Shown piece by piece: positions 46,501 through 64,000 of a stretch of 64,000 bases of DNA. Location of the stretch: positions 7,232,001 through 7,296,000 of the forward strand of contig NC_091864.1 of NCBI RefSeq assembly GCF_019399895.1, given 5' to 3'. The first letter of the stretch is position 1, and each line of letters begins with the position of its first letter. Made by a program: the position numbers and the translations under genes. The notes beneath the pieces were generated by a model, which was given only the letters and a program-made list of their open reading frames with translations, was not told the origin of the DNA and made no database searches. The DNA is from Cardiocondyla obscurior (taxonomy: Eukaryota; Arthropoda; Insecta; Hymenoptera; Formicidae).

Positions 46501-49500
46501 ATTTATTTAAAAAATTATAGTTTTAAATATAAGTTTAATTTTGTTTTTTAAAAAAAAAAAAAAAACATTTTGGGATATATCTTGTACGCAACTAATTCGT
46601 CTATCACATACACCTTTTATGTTAAAAGAGTCAAGATTTATATAAAGAAGTACATGTATGAAATTGTTTCTATCGCTCTTTCGAGATGGGCTGCGCCCTT
46701 TCGTTGCACCTTGACAGGCGTAAATGTATTCATTGCGTAGGAAAGCAGTAGAATGTAGTCTCGTATTCTTTCTTTTCTGTCCGTGCGAAACTTACATGCG
46801 ACGTTGCTACTGAGCACTAGAAGAGATTATCCTTAAGTACTAGGTAGTCAAGGTAATATGCAACAATAAAAAAAGAACACCGTGTATATATATATTCTAT
46901 TATCGAGTGTAGACACTGGACAGAGGAATTCGCCGGCGCTTGCGAGAAAAAAAAAACGAAAAAAAAACAAAAAAAAAACAGCAAAGTAAAAGCAAATTAC
47001 GGCAGATTTGCATTTTTGGCAGAATCGTCTTTCCGTGGCCGCAAGGATAGGATAATCAGGTACTAGGAACAGCCCCACACAGAGTCCCGATCCTTTGAAA
47101 GGATAGACGCGATCAATCGACACGCGACGATTGAAAAGTCCATCGGAAGATCTGGTCCATTTTACGATAGATTTCCCGATGGAATCCTTTCCACTGACGT
47201 AGGGGGATCTTCGTTTCAAATCATCGTATGGTTTTCGATCGAAAATGAGCGAAGGTGTGTTAATTATATGTATATAACTATACACATTTATAATATAGAA
47301 TTCTTTTCAACCAAATAATGATTGTTAAGTCTAAATCTAGATTACATTAACGATCTAATTCCGCGCTGCTTGGTGAATATTGCGGCTGTACTCTAACGGC
47401 ACTTCGAAACGATTCCGCGGACATACGTGAGCATACCTATATCCTAAGTATATCAACGATACCATAGTTTATTTGATAGAAACTTTCGGCCACTTGACAC
47501 CGAAAGAGCTTTCGCAATTGGGATTATGACGAATCAAAGGATGGGAGCTTCCGCTCCGAACACTGCCCGCACGAGGATTCATTACGATTAAATATAATAC
47601 ACACCGTATATATATAATATATATATATATATATTAATTACAATAATTATAGTATTAATTAAGAATTATTATGTTAATAGTTATTTAACCACGTGTATGG
47701 CTCAGTCTATTAAGCTAGTCTCATGCAACAACAACAATAAAGATACAACAATATATTTACTTGTGAGTTTATCAAGTTTTCGATTCATATAGCTTTACTT
47801 ATTACTTTGCTCTAATTTATTTTTTTTATTATATAGCCTTCTTTTTTTTCTTTATTTTATTTTTCCCCTCAGTTATTTTTGCCTGTGATCACCCTGTTAC
47901 TACTACGTGTCCTCATGCATACGCACTTCGCACTCAAATTTTGTTCACTGATAATAGAAAAAGATTGGAAATTTCAGATAACGGTATTAATCACTTTTTG
48001 TTTCAGTCCTCTATATCATTGTAATATTTAATATAATAATTATGTATAAATAGACGTCATCTCACTGTTACTTTATAATCGTTTATAAATTCAATACCTC
48101 GATCTTATCGTGACTGAGAGCTCATTGAGTGTAATTAGTATGTAATCATAAGCCACATAGTCTCTCGACGGGAAACAGGAAACGTATCGATGTGAATAGC
48201 CGCGATTACCCGAAACTATACGAGGCTGAAAAGGAGGCAACATATTTACAACCGTAGGGGAGAGAACGCGGTATATATACTCTAAGATTTTAATTACAAC
48301 ATGGAATTTTAATGCAGCGGCGGACCCGATATTGGCGGTATGCGGAGTATTCTTTTAACCACCAACGTAAACCGACTTAGTTTAGGAACTATCGAAGGGT
48401 GAACGATGTAACTTGTGTAAAAAATCGTCCCGTTAATTCGCTATTGAATTCTTAAATATATAACTTGACGATAAAGTGAGGATTGTAACAACATCGATTT
48501 TTATATGCAATATTTACACATACGTTCATATATGTATACGTGACAAGAGAAATTAAAAAAGAAGAAAAAATAAAAGATACGCGAGCGCGAAATTTTTTTT
48601 TGCTTACACCCAACGTCGAGCGACATGTGGCCCTGGTTTGCGTTACCTTTGTTCTCTTTCCAAGCTCTTAAGTAATTATAAAAAACAGTAATATCACAAA
48701 AATTGTGCAGGCAGGGCAAGGAGGGGGGCCAGAGTTTTGGGATAAAATTATGACAATATGCACGATACCTATATTGCCGAGTTGACGAACGAGTGTGGGT
48801 CGAGTCAAGGAGCGGTCACGGAATTCGTCTGTCCGCCGCGTGGAATCTCTTTCTTTGCAAAGAACAGAGACAAATTGCCGCGCGACGCAGTCCGTCGTGT
48901 ACGTTGACAAAATACACGACAGAACGATGTAGAATTATTCTTATTCTTATTCGACAAACGACGATGAAGTATCTTTATCGTCGTGTCGTACTCGATAGCG
49001 CGTAGATATCTTTTAATCCTTTAATTTCCTAAGAACATCTACCCCTCTTTTTTTATTTTCTTTTCTTTCTTTTTTTTTCTTTTTTTTCTATCTTATTACT
49101 ACGACGAATGGAGATTCCAATGTCATCTTTCTTTTTGAAAACGTCCGTCTCGCCTGCGCTAGTTTGATTCCTGCCAGTCGTTGAACCTTTTATTGATAAA
49201 CTTCCAAGACTTTGATTGACAATGGCTACTAATGATGGTCAGTTATTTTCTCTTTTCTTTTTTTTTTTTTTCCTCCAGGTAATGCCGTTCCCTTCCGTTC
49301 ATTTTTCACCTCCCTTACTTGGTCTCGATACGTTTTAATGCGAGAAATTGAAAATTGAAATATAGCTTCCTCTTTGATATCATAAAACTATTCAAAAATA
49401 TTCGCTGTTAAAGAATCTCGCAACTTGTTGTATACATATACTTAATTGTCGATAATGTATGATATTTTTGTCACAATGTGGATTATAGAATTTTTCTCAT

Positions 49501-51329
49501 TTTCTCTTAAGTAACGATCGAGATAAAAACACACATCACTTTAAGATAAAAAGACTTGCTTATTTTTTTTAACTGGCCCAAGCAAGTGGGACTGGAATGA
49601 CAGTCTGCTCTCCTCTTTCTTTTTTTTTTCTTTTTCTTTGTTTTTTTTCTTCTCTCTCTTTGAGAAATGATTTAAACGCAAAATTTCTTTATTCAGATGA
49701 ATTATCGAGATCATTATATCGCGCAAATAAAATTAACACCATCATAGATTTCACGTCATAGATTCGCTCGCTCTGTGAATTATATCTGTAAATTGTTCTT
49801 TTCCTTAAACGTTTTTAATCGACGATTTTAAACAACGAGAGACTTCGATAAATCGGCAAAGATTTGAAATAATCTATTATAATTGTTAACAAAAACGTTC
49901 GTTCTAAAATGTATTTATCTATTATTTACACTAATACTAATATGATACTAATTTAATGTTTAACAAAAAAAAAAAAAAAGTAATCACAAAAATGGTCTGC
50001 AAGTTAAAACATCGTATCATTTTGATATACGTACGTACACATATAACAAGATGCATAATATATAGTATGTATATGCATATGCACGCATATATTTGAAATA
50101 TGTTTTACACATGATGACAAAGTTGTCGCGTATAACCTAATATCACAATCAGCAAGGGAGAGAATAAAATAAGCAGAAAAATTTTGGTTCAAAACGACGG
50201 AATGGCACTTTCTGCGTTCATTATCTTTATGTGTATGTATGTGTTTCCTTCTCAACGTATAAAAATACAATATTCTCGAAAAACCCTTTATACACTATGA
50301 AATTTCTAATAACGTACTCTACCTTGTATCATATTTATTATCAAATAAGTATTTCTACCTTGTCTCTAAAACTCTACAAACACATTCGAATAATCTCTCG
50401 CTTTCGCGTGCACTCGCTCTCTCTCTCTCTCGCTCGCGCTCAAAGGAAAAAGAAAAAAAGTAGGAAAAAAAAAAAAAAGTAAGAAAAAAAAAGATCAATA
50501 TCTAACGTATAAATTTTCAATCACAGTACTTGCGCGATCTCTATAACGTGAGATCTATGCTAATTTCTTATGCTCCAACTGTTCTTGTGAGTTGGTCAAT
50601 AATATACATATATCTAATTATATTAAAGAGCCGGAGCAGAGATGACCGTGGGCTCCACAGCTTTGTCACGCTTTGACATACGCGAGAATTAAATAACACT
50701 TTCACGTGCAGTGTTACGCGGTAGCGTTAATGGAAACGGAGTGTACAGAGCGCGTACATTCGGTACATTCGAGGTATCAAACCAGAGGGCTGTTACACCA
50801 ATACCTCGCTCCGTCTATTAAAATGTAGTCGGTGATCCCCACAAAAATCCTCCCTCCCACCCTGAAATAAGTCCCACCCACGCTTTTACTTTTTTTCGGC
50901 CAATGCTTATCTCTTGTCGTTCTAGCCTTTCAGCTTCGCTAACGTCTCTCTCTTCGCCTTTCGCTCTCCCGTTCTTTCTTTTTCTTTGAAGCTTTTACCG
51001 ACTGCCAAGGCTTTAAAATAAAGGCACGTCGTGCCTTCTATCGTTTCCCCCCAAAACACGATAATAACATACCACGATGATACGGTAACGACAACGATGT
51101 TGATGAGAAGAGGCCGTGGTTTCACCCACCCATCCCATTCGCCCCTTGTTTTCCCGCCCAACCCCGTTCGGCCTGCTGCATTAAGCGGCCTTCTGAAAGA
51201 ATGCAAATAAAGAATGCAAATAAAAAATGCAAAAGAGAATCTCATCGACTGATTAATTAAATATTTCTAGATAAAATATTTCTTTTTTTTCTTTTATTTG
51301 TTAAACTTACCGCTTTTAGGCAGAGCTGT
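40565..51329. other. 10.8 kb region without recognisable genes, SHOX 3' flank to transportin 3' end
   Basis: Contains the 3' UTRs of the SHOX-like gene (plus) and transportin (minus). GC-rich blocks stand out at about 41400-41850, 42130-42400, 42700-43200, 43400-43800 and 44250-44900. They are separated by AT-rich sequence. Simple repeats include (GA)n at 44642-44666, poly-A at 45854-45870, (TA)n near 47610-47632 and (CT)n at 50413-50430. I found no homeodomain, tRNA, rRNA or transposase signature. The longest frames (minus 46848-47285, minus 51257-51625) are not supported as separate genes. Confidence 0.55.
44642..44666. repeat. (GA)n microsatellite
   Basis: Twelve consecutive GA units embedded in a GC-rich block of the gene-free region. 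GAGA tracts are bound by GAGA-factor-type proteins in insects, but a simple repeat is the default reading. Confidence 0.85.
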
Positions 51330-58768
<7,439 letters not shown>

Positions 58769-59330
58769 CGTGTTTTTCAACAGCACCACTGTAACGCGCA
58801 GCCTGCCTTCTCTGACCTCGCAGATAAACGGAAGCTCCCTACAGCGCACTCTTTCTCTCTCGCTCGCACTTTCCTTTCTTCTCCCCCCCCCTTCATGTCG
58901 CTGGTCAGCCAATCCCACCCCCTCTTTACGAGAGCTCACCGCCATGCAAGATCGTAGCCGTCGTGAGGAGGCGCCACGGTCCTTCCTCCGCGATCTTCGC
59001 GTTTTCGTTTCACGCGAGCTTCCTCCGTGGTCTTCTTTGAGAAAACTCGATGAAAAACCGGTTCACGAAACTTGAATTCCTCCTGCGACCGGGTCATCGG
59101 AGGGTGCTCGCGCGGCACCCCGCATGGGAACGTCGATCGCGAAAGAATAGGTGCCGAACAACGCCGCGAGGCGGGACAGTTTCAAACTGACCGGCCCGGA
59201 TTTCCGGTGTCGCGCGGGTCGGCGCGGGAAAATGCGTCTTGCGCCCATCGCGTGACAACGAAAACGTTGCGATCAATGCGAGAGGTCCATCGCTATACTC
59301 GCGCAAGAGTGAGTCCGAAAAATCGGCGGC

Positions 59331-60853
59331 AAAAAGACGACTTTATGCCGAATCGCTAACGATGCGCTTTATTCAGTTCTAATTAACTTAATCAACAATT
59401 AAGTTCGACCGACGGAACTGCTCCCTGCAAAAATTTCAGCCGTACATCTCCTTTATCTTGATTCCTTTTTCTATTAATCAACTTTTAATTCACGTTAATA
59501 AACGATTCTCTTTGATAAATCAATCATCGATAAACTTAACCATTAGATTAAGTTAATTAGTTTAATCGCCACAATTGCTTCCTGCAAAACTTTCAATTGT
59601 ACAATTCATCATTTCCAATTTAATCTTGACAATATCGCTTGACAAATAAATTAATCGCTTAAACTATATTTGATTACGCTCAACCCTCGAGCGAATAAAA
59701 CTAAATCGTATAAAGTAAAACGCAGTTTTTATTTGCAAATTTTTTTTGTAAATATGCGGCTAGCGCGTACGGAGATAATTGAAAAAAAAAAAACGCGGTG
59801 ATAATCGCATTTCTTTTTTACGTAGCGAGGGATCGACCTGTCGCCAACTATTTATAATTGCAAAGCGAACATATGAGCATCACGATTTTAAAATAAAAAA
59901 TGAAAGAGAATGAAAATTTACTTAAATGTACCTTATAAATATCTATATATATGTGTACATTCGAGGTGTGTTACTATTTTAATCGTTCAGATTCTTACAA
60001 AGACGCCTGAAAACCGCTCGCGGTGTTACACACTTAAAAATTATCAATTACGGCACTTAACTAGAGCTAATTGATCGTTACGATCCCTTATAATTTGTAC
60101 TGTCGCGTTATTGCGAATATTATGATTCACACTCAGCTTTGGGGTAACTTTTGAAGTGTCAGTCTTGCACGTGACGCTGCCAAATCGATATTTACACGAC
60201 ATAACACAGACAAATTCTCTCTTACTCTTTCTCTACCCCCGAGACTTCTTACGAAATTACAAAACCAATCTTCCTGCCAATTATTTATCCATTTCCGGTA
60301 ATCAATCTCTCGCATTTGTTGAACGAGAGACATGTATGAAACTGCTCTTTTTTTTTTTTTCTTTTAAAATGCTTTACTCGGGTAATCATTGTAGCAAGGC
60401 CATGTAGTGAAGATATTTATATATATAAGCAATAATCGTAGAACACTATTGGGCTAACAGCCGTAAGTGATCATTTTCCTGCTTGACCTGATCAATCGTG
60501 CAATCTTCTCGATCAATATAAATTATTGACATTATTGAATGTATATACAGTACACGATGCGTTTAAGTGATGACGGAAATGATTTCCGCCGTGCATGAAT
60601 TAAATATCGGCGCGTGTATGAAATATTTTGTTCACTTCATTAAAAATCTATTTTAAAAGCATTAAATAATCGAGCTATTCACAAGTATAGTTACAGTTAT
60701 AGTTGTGCTGTGGCAGAATTGTTACGTTTATCGTCGACCGGCGGTAATTGAAGGCACATTATTGGAGAAAAATTGTGGCTCGTTCTTGCTGCTGCTTAAA
60801 CGATCTCGCGAATGTTTTGTGAACAGGAACTTTGGCATGATTGAATTTAATTC
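59331..60853. other. Intergenic AT-rich stretch between transportin promoter and SUN gene 3' end
   Basis: AT-rich with recurrent AATTAA/TTAATT motifs. The frames 60133-60333 and 60156-60407 have no support. It should include the 3' UTR of the SUN-domain gene at its right end. No RNA gene or mobile element recognised. Confidence 0.5.
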
Positions 60854-62565
60854 CTAAGCTGGTCTCCCATGAACGCGGAATCTGTATAAACACGTGTACT
60901 CTAGCTGTCCGTGATTGCTGTGTATCCTTAATTCTATATATTCATATGGTCTATTGATCTCTGTATTCTGTGTAAAAAAAAAAAGAAAATTATTAAGTCA
61001 TTAACAATTACTGTAACGCTAACCAAACTAAAGAAATTTATGTGCCAATATATTTCTATAAATTTATTAAAAATTTATTTAAAGTAATTTACCTGTACTG
61101 GAAAATATTGCAAACTTTCGTCGGAATACATAAATTCATATTCCCCGAACATCACAGGCTCGAGATCGTTCTCGCTAAACAATCCCTGCAGCAGTTAAAG
61201 AGTAAAAACAAAATACATAAATTTTGATTAATTAATAAAACTTGATTTAAAAAATTGTATATTACGTACCCAGACATTGAACTTTCTGGGCGCACTCGAC
61301 ATGTTTTCATTCGGTAAAATCAATTTAGAGACGTGCTCTAAAGTGAACCCAGTTACATAAATAGCGTTTCGCAATTGTATCAAAAGATATCCGGGAAAAT
61401 CTTGGAAAGCCCAACAAACTCCTGGTTGTATCGGATTTCCCTGTATCACTGTCCGCGGGTTATTGCTTTCGTAATACAGCGGGAAACCAAATAAACTGTA
61501 GGCTCTCGTCTTTATGTCATATCGCTGAGTGCATCGCGTACTAATAATCTGACCCCCTGCAAGTAAAAGTATTTATTAGAAATACTTATCGTTGACTATT
61601 ATTTCTTTATTTATTCGCACGATACAATACCTGCTGTTTCCAAAGCGTAATCAACTTGACCCGTTTTATCTGCGTCATAAATTCGCAAAACTTCTTTTAC
61701 TATTTTACGTACGTGTTCATCCGAGACACGAACATTTGAATTGTCATCGTCACCATTAAAACTCCTTTGATCTGTAAAAATATTAATTAATATGTAATGT
61801 ATAGACATAAAATATATTTAAGCATATCCTAAAAACATACTTTTGTTATTAGAAGATGCAAATAAATTTTGCATATTTTTTACGAGATCTTCTTTCGAAA
61901 CTCCTGGAGGTAAATAGCTAACTAAAATCTTTTCTACATGCTTTTCTACATCCTGAGTGGTAATGGATTCTGAATTGGCGTTGCAACAAGATTTTAATTC
62001 CGAATACAGCTTTTGTAATTTTTCAAATTCATATTTGATAACCTTGAGTTCGCTGTATGCTATATTTTTTAGCTCATCAACGTTCAGTTTATTTTCCATA
62101 TCAATAATTTTGTTCTGAAAAAATATTCGTTATAAAATTCGAGATTTTCACTATTAATATAAATTTTTTAATAATATTAATTTAAGCTTACATCATATTC
62201 CTTCCGAAAATCGTTATCGCTTTGCCAACGCTCTTCCAGAGTCTGAGTAATATTTAAAAGGTATTCCTAAAAAAAAATAAAGTTATAGAACATACAAATA
62301 ACATTTGTAAAAAAAGAATTTATATTTATACCATTTGATGCATTTGTCTATTTTCGAAAACCTCTATCTTGTTAATTAAATCAACTTTTACAGCTAAGTC
62401 TTCATTCATTATTTTATTATTAGTCGATATTTCTTCCTCATATTTACGGTCCTTCCATTGTATGTCAAGTAATGATTTTTTTGTCGCAACATCGGGTATA
62501 CTTTTAATATCAGAAAGAAGCGATAAATATTGTACTATACACCAACCACCTGAAACAAATTTCAT
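60854..62565 (-). CDS. SUN-domain protein (LINC complex), N-terminus uncertain
   Basis: SUN proteins sit in the inner nuclear membrane and hold KASH proteins across the envelope, linking lamina to cytoskeleton. Exons 62332-62565, 62192-62266, 61841-62114, 61631-61771, 61270-61556, 61093-61185, 60854-60967 give 405 aa from ATG 62565. Residues up to about 230 are charged coiled coil (ELKVIKYEFEKLQKLYSELK). The SUN domain is complete and C-terminal: LETAGGQIISTRCTQRYD, LFGFPLYYES, QPGVCWAFQDFPGYLLIQL, LEHVSKLILPNENMSSAPRK, FNVWGLFSENDLEP and the hallmark LEYTCLYRFRVHG. No transmembrane helix is visible, so a 5' exon is probably missing. A TTTCAG acceptor at 62549 supports splicing from upstream. 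Klaroid-like or Spag4-like cannot be decided. Confidence 0.88.
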
Positions 62566-64000
62566 ATCTCCAAATATTTAACAATGCAAATAATTGTGCG
62601 ATCTCCTTCTCCTGTTACTGTATTGAACAGTGTTCCAACACAAAGTTAGTGCCACAGCAACTGTCCAATTAAATTTATAATGACAGGATTCATACGTCTT
62701 AGATACATTTTAAATTTCGATGGCACAGAGCAATTACAATGACGTAATTGTTTAAAGTGGAACTATTATGCAATATGGTAACCGAGAGAAGGATAGAACG
62801 AAGAAACTCACCGTTTCGTTGATATCAATCGCGATCACGATTCCAAGTATTTCAAGCACTACGCACTCCGATTTTTAACTCCCAGTAGAGTAATCCTCCC
62901 CCTATCCTTCTCCCATCACAAAACATTCTTATCGCTTTTTAAAATTTTCAATAAAACGCTCAATTGTGACACCATGACGCTATATCACTCTAACGGACTG
63001 TATTCAAAAGACTACTAATATTATAGACATGAAAAATATTTTATTATGTATGAACGTGTTTTTACAATATAGATATAATATCTAATAATAACTGCTACAT
63101 CAAAATATATTAATTTTCAAGCGTGTAACGACAAGAACGGTATATGTGGTGGTTAACTGAAAAAAAACCCTTTAATTTTCTTTTATTCAATAACGATTAA
63201 ATTAAATATATTATGTGACTTGCACCTATAAGATTAATTATTACAAGAAAACAAAATAAGTAACAGAATATATATAATATATAACAGAAAAATGACTAAT
63301 GTGACCAGTTAATTGAAATACAGTATAAATGACTAAGTAACATGACCAGTTAGTTTTTGAAATGTAGCACAAACATATAATTATATGTATAATATTTAAA
63401 TAAATATAGACATATATCGATAAATATATTCCCCACACAAAAAGATATTAATCTATTAATAAAAACAAAAAGAAACAAACACTGTTAACTAATAGTCAGT
63501 ATAGAAATATTACGATATGTATATATCGTAATGCCAGCCATAATGTAAGGAACATTTCATTATTTGATTTAAATATTAAAAAAAAAAATAGCATACTCGA
63601 AATAATATGTCAGCACATGCCATGTTACATGGTAATTTTATGCAATCGTATCATATCAAATATATTATTGCACCAGTGTAGAATTATTAAAATTGTAAAT
63701 TAGAAGGCAATAAATAATATAATAATAATATACTGACTTTATCATATAGACAAAAACAAAAAATAATTAAATCACACATAATTATTAATTTCAGAACGAA
63801 CTGGATGAAAGAGTATACATGTTCTAAAAAAAATATTAGTAATTTCAATGAAAATTTTCAATACAATAGCATTTTACTTTTATCATAATTAAAAGAAACT
63901 TTTTATAATATCAATGTTTAACAATTACTTTCATCCATTCAAACTGAATTATTATATTATTATCCTAAATTAAGTTTTTCAATTAATCACCACTTTATAT
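62566..64000. other. Upstream flank of the SUN gene to window end
   Basis: A minus-strand GTGAGT donor at about 62827 follows a possible 5' exon (about 62830-62900). In the frame needed by the acceptor at 62549 that exon hits a stop, so it would be non-coding. From 63000 to the end the sequence is very AT-rich with no supported open frame. Missing 5' SUN exons could lie here or beyond the edge. Confidence 0.45.

Noticed and set aside
46848..47285. 145-aa minus-strand open frame in the gene-free region
   Set aside because: The middle looks mildly protein-like, but there is no recognised family or splice partner, and a homopolymer-coded Phe run follows. It probably lies in non-coding DNA.
62828..62900. 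Hydrophobic LEILGIVIAI segment on the minus strand as the missing SUN membrane helix
   Set aside because: In the frame required by the acceptor at 62549 this stretch meets a TGA stop, and the segment is too short; a 5' UTR exon is more likely.

Overview
This is a eukaryotic nuclear window. Its genes are split by short AT-rich introns with GT-AG borders, and promoters are GC/CpG-rich blocks in an AT-rich background. A ZAD-type C2H2 zinc-finger gene (an arthropod-specific N-terminal domain), a tandem pair of arylalkylamine-type N-acetyltransferases and an Alhambra-like PZP protein point to an insect. The mix of AT-rich bulk and CpG-rich promoters suits a hymenopteran such as an ant, but that last step is inference. 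No bacterial, plasmid, phage or CRISPR feature is present.

Layout from left to right: (1) an Alhambra/AF10-type PZP chromatin reader on the minus strand (756-3420; its 3' part lies off the left edge); (2) two tandem plus-strand GNAT acetyltransferases (4626-5860 and 7033-8578); (3) a minus-strand multi-pass membrane protein of uncertain family (12792-15792); (4) a divergent plus-strand ZAD-C2H2 factor with about 17 fingers (16686-21459); (5) TMEM209, minus (23427-25667); (6) the biotin-carrying alpha subunit of methylcrotonoyl-CoA carboxylase, minus (26242 to at least 28919); (7) a SHOX-type homeobox gene, plus (33763-40564), with a 4.9 kb intron and a following 10.8 kb stretch without recognisable genes; (8) transportin-1, minus (51330-58768); (9) a SUN-domain protein, minus (60854-62565, N-terminus uncertain).

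I rebuilt the exon structures by hand from splice signals, reading-phase continuity and family resemblance. Seven models close in frame from ATG to stop: both GNATs (262 and 246 aa), the membrane protein (530 aa), the zinc finger (1430 aa), TMEM209 (517 aa), SHOX (386 or 398 aa) and transportin (905 aa). The genes are ordinary single-copy housekeeping and regulatory genes and do not form a pathway. The acetyltransferase pair is the only local gene family.

I did not find a convincing new biological system. The points most worth checking are: an apparent GC-AG intron in the second acetyltransferase; loss of a cofactor-loop glycine in the first; an uncharacterised membrane protein with a triple-NAG splice acceptor; a 24-bp minisatellite coding an E/Q helix in the zinc-finger gene; three very short introns that are largely perfect hairpin, tandem repeat or (TA)n tract; and a SUN protein without a visible membrane anchor.
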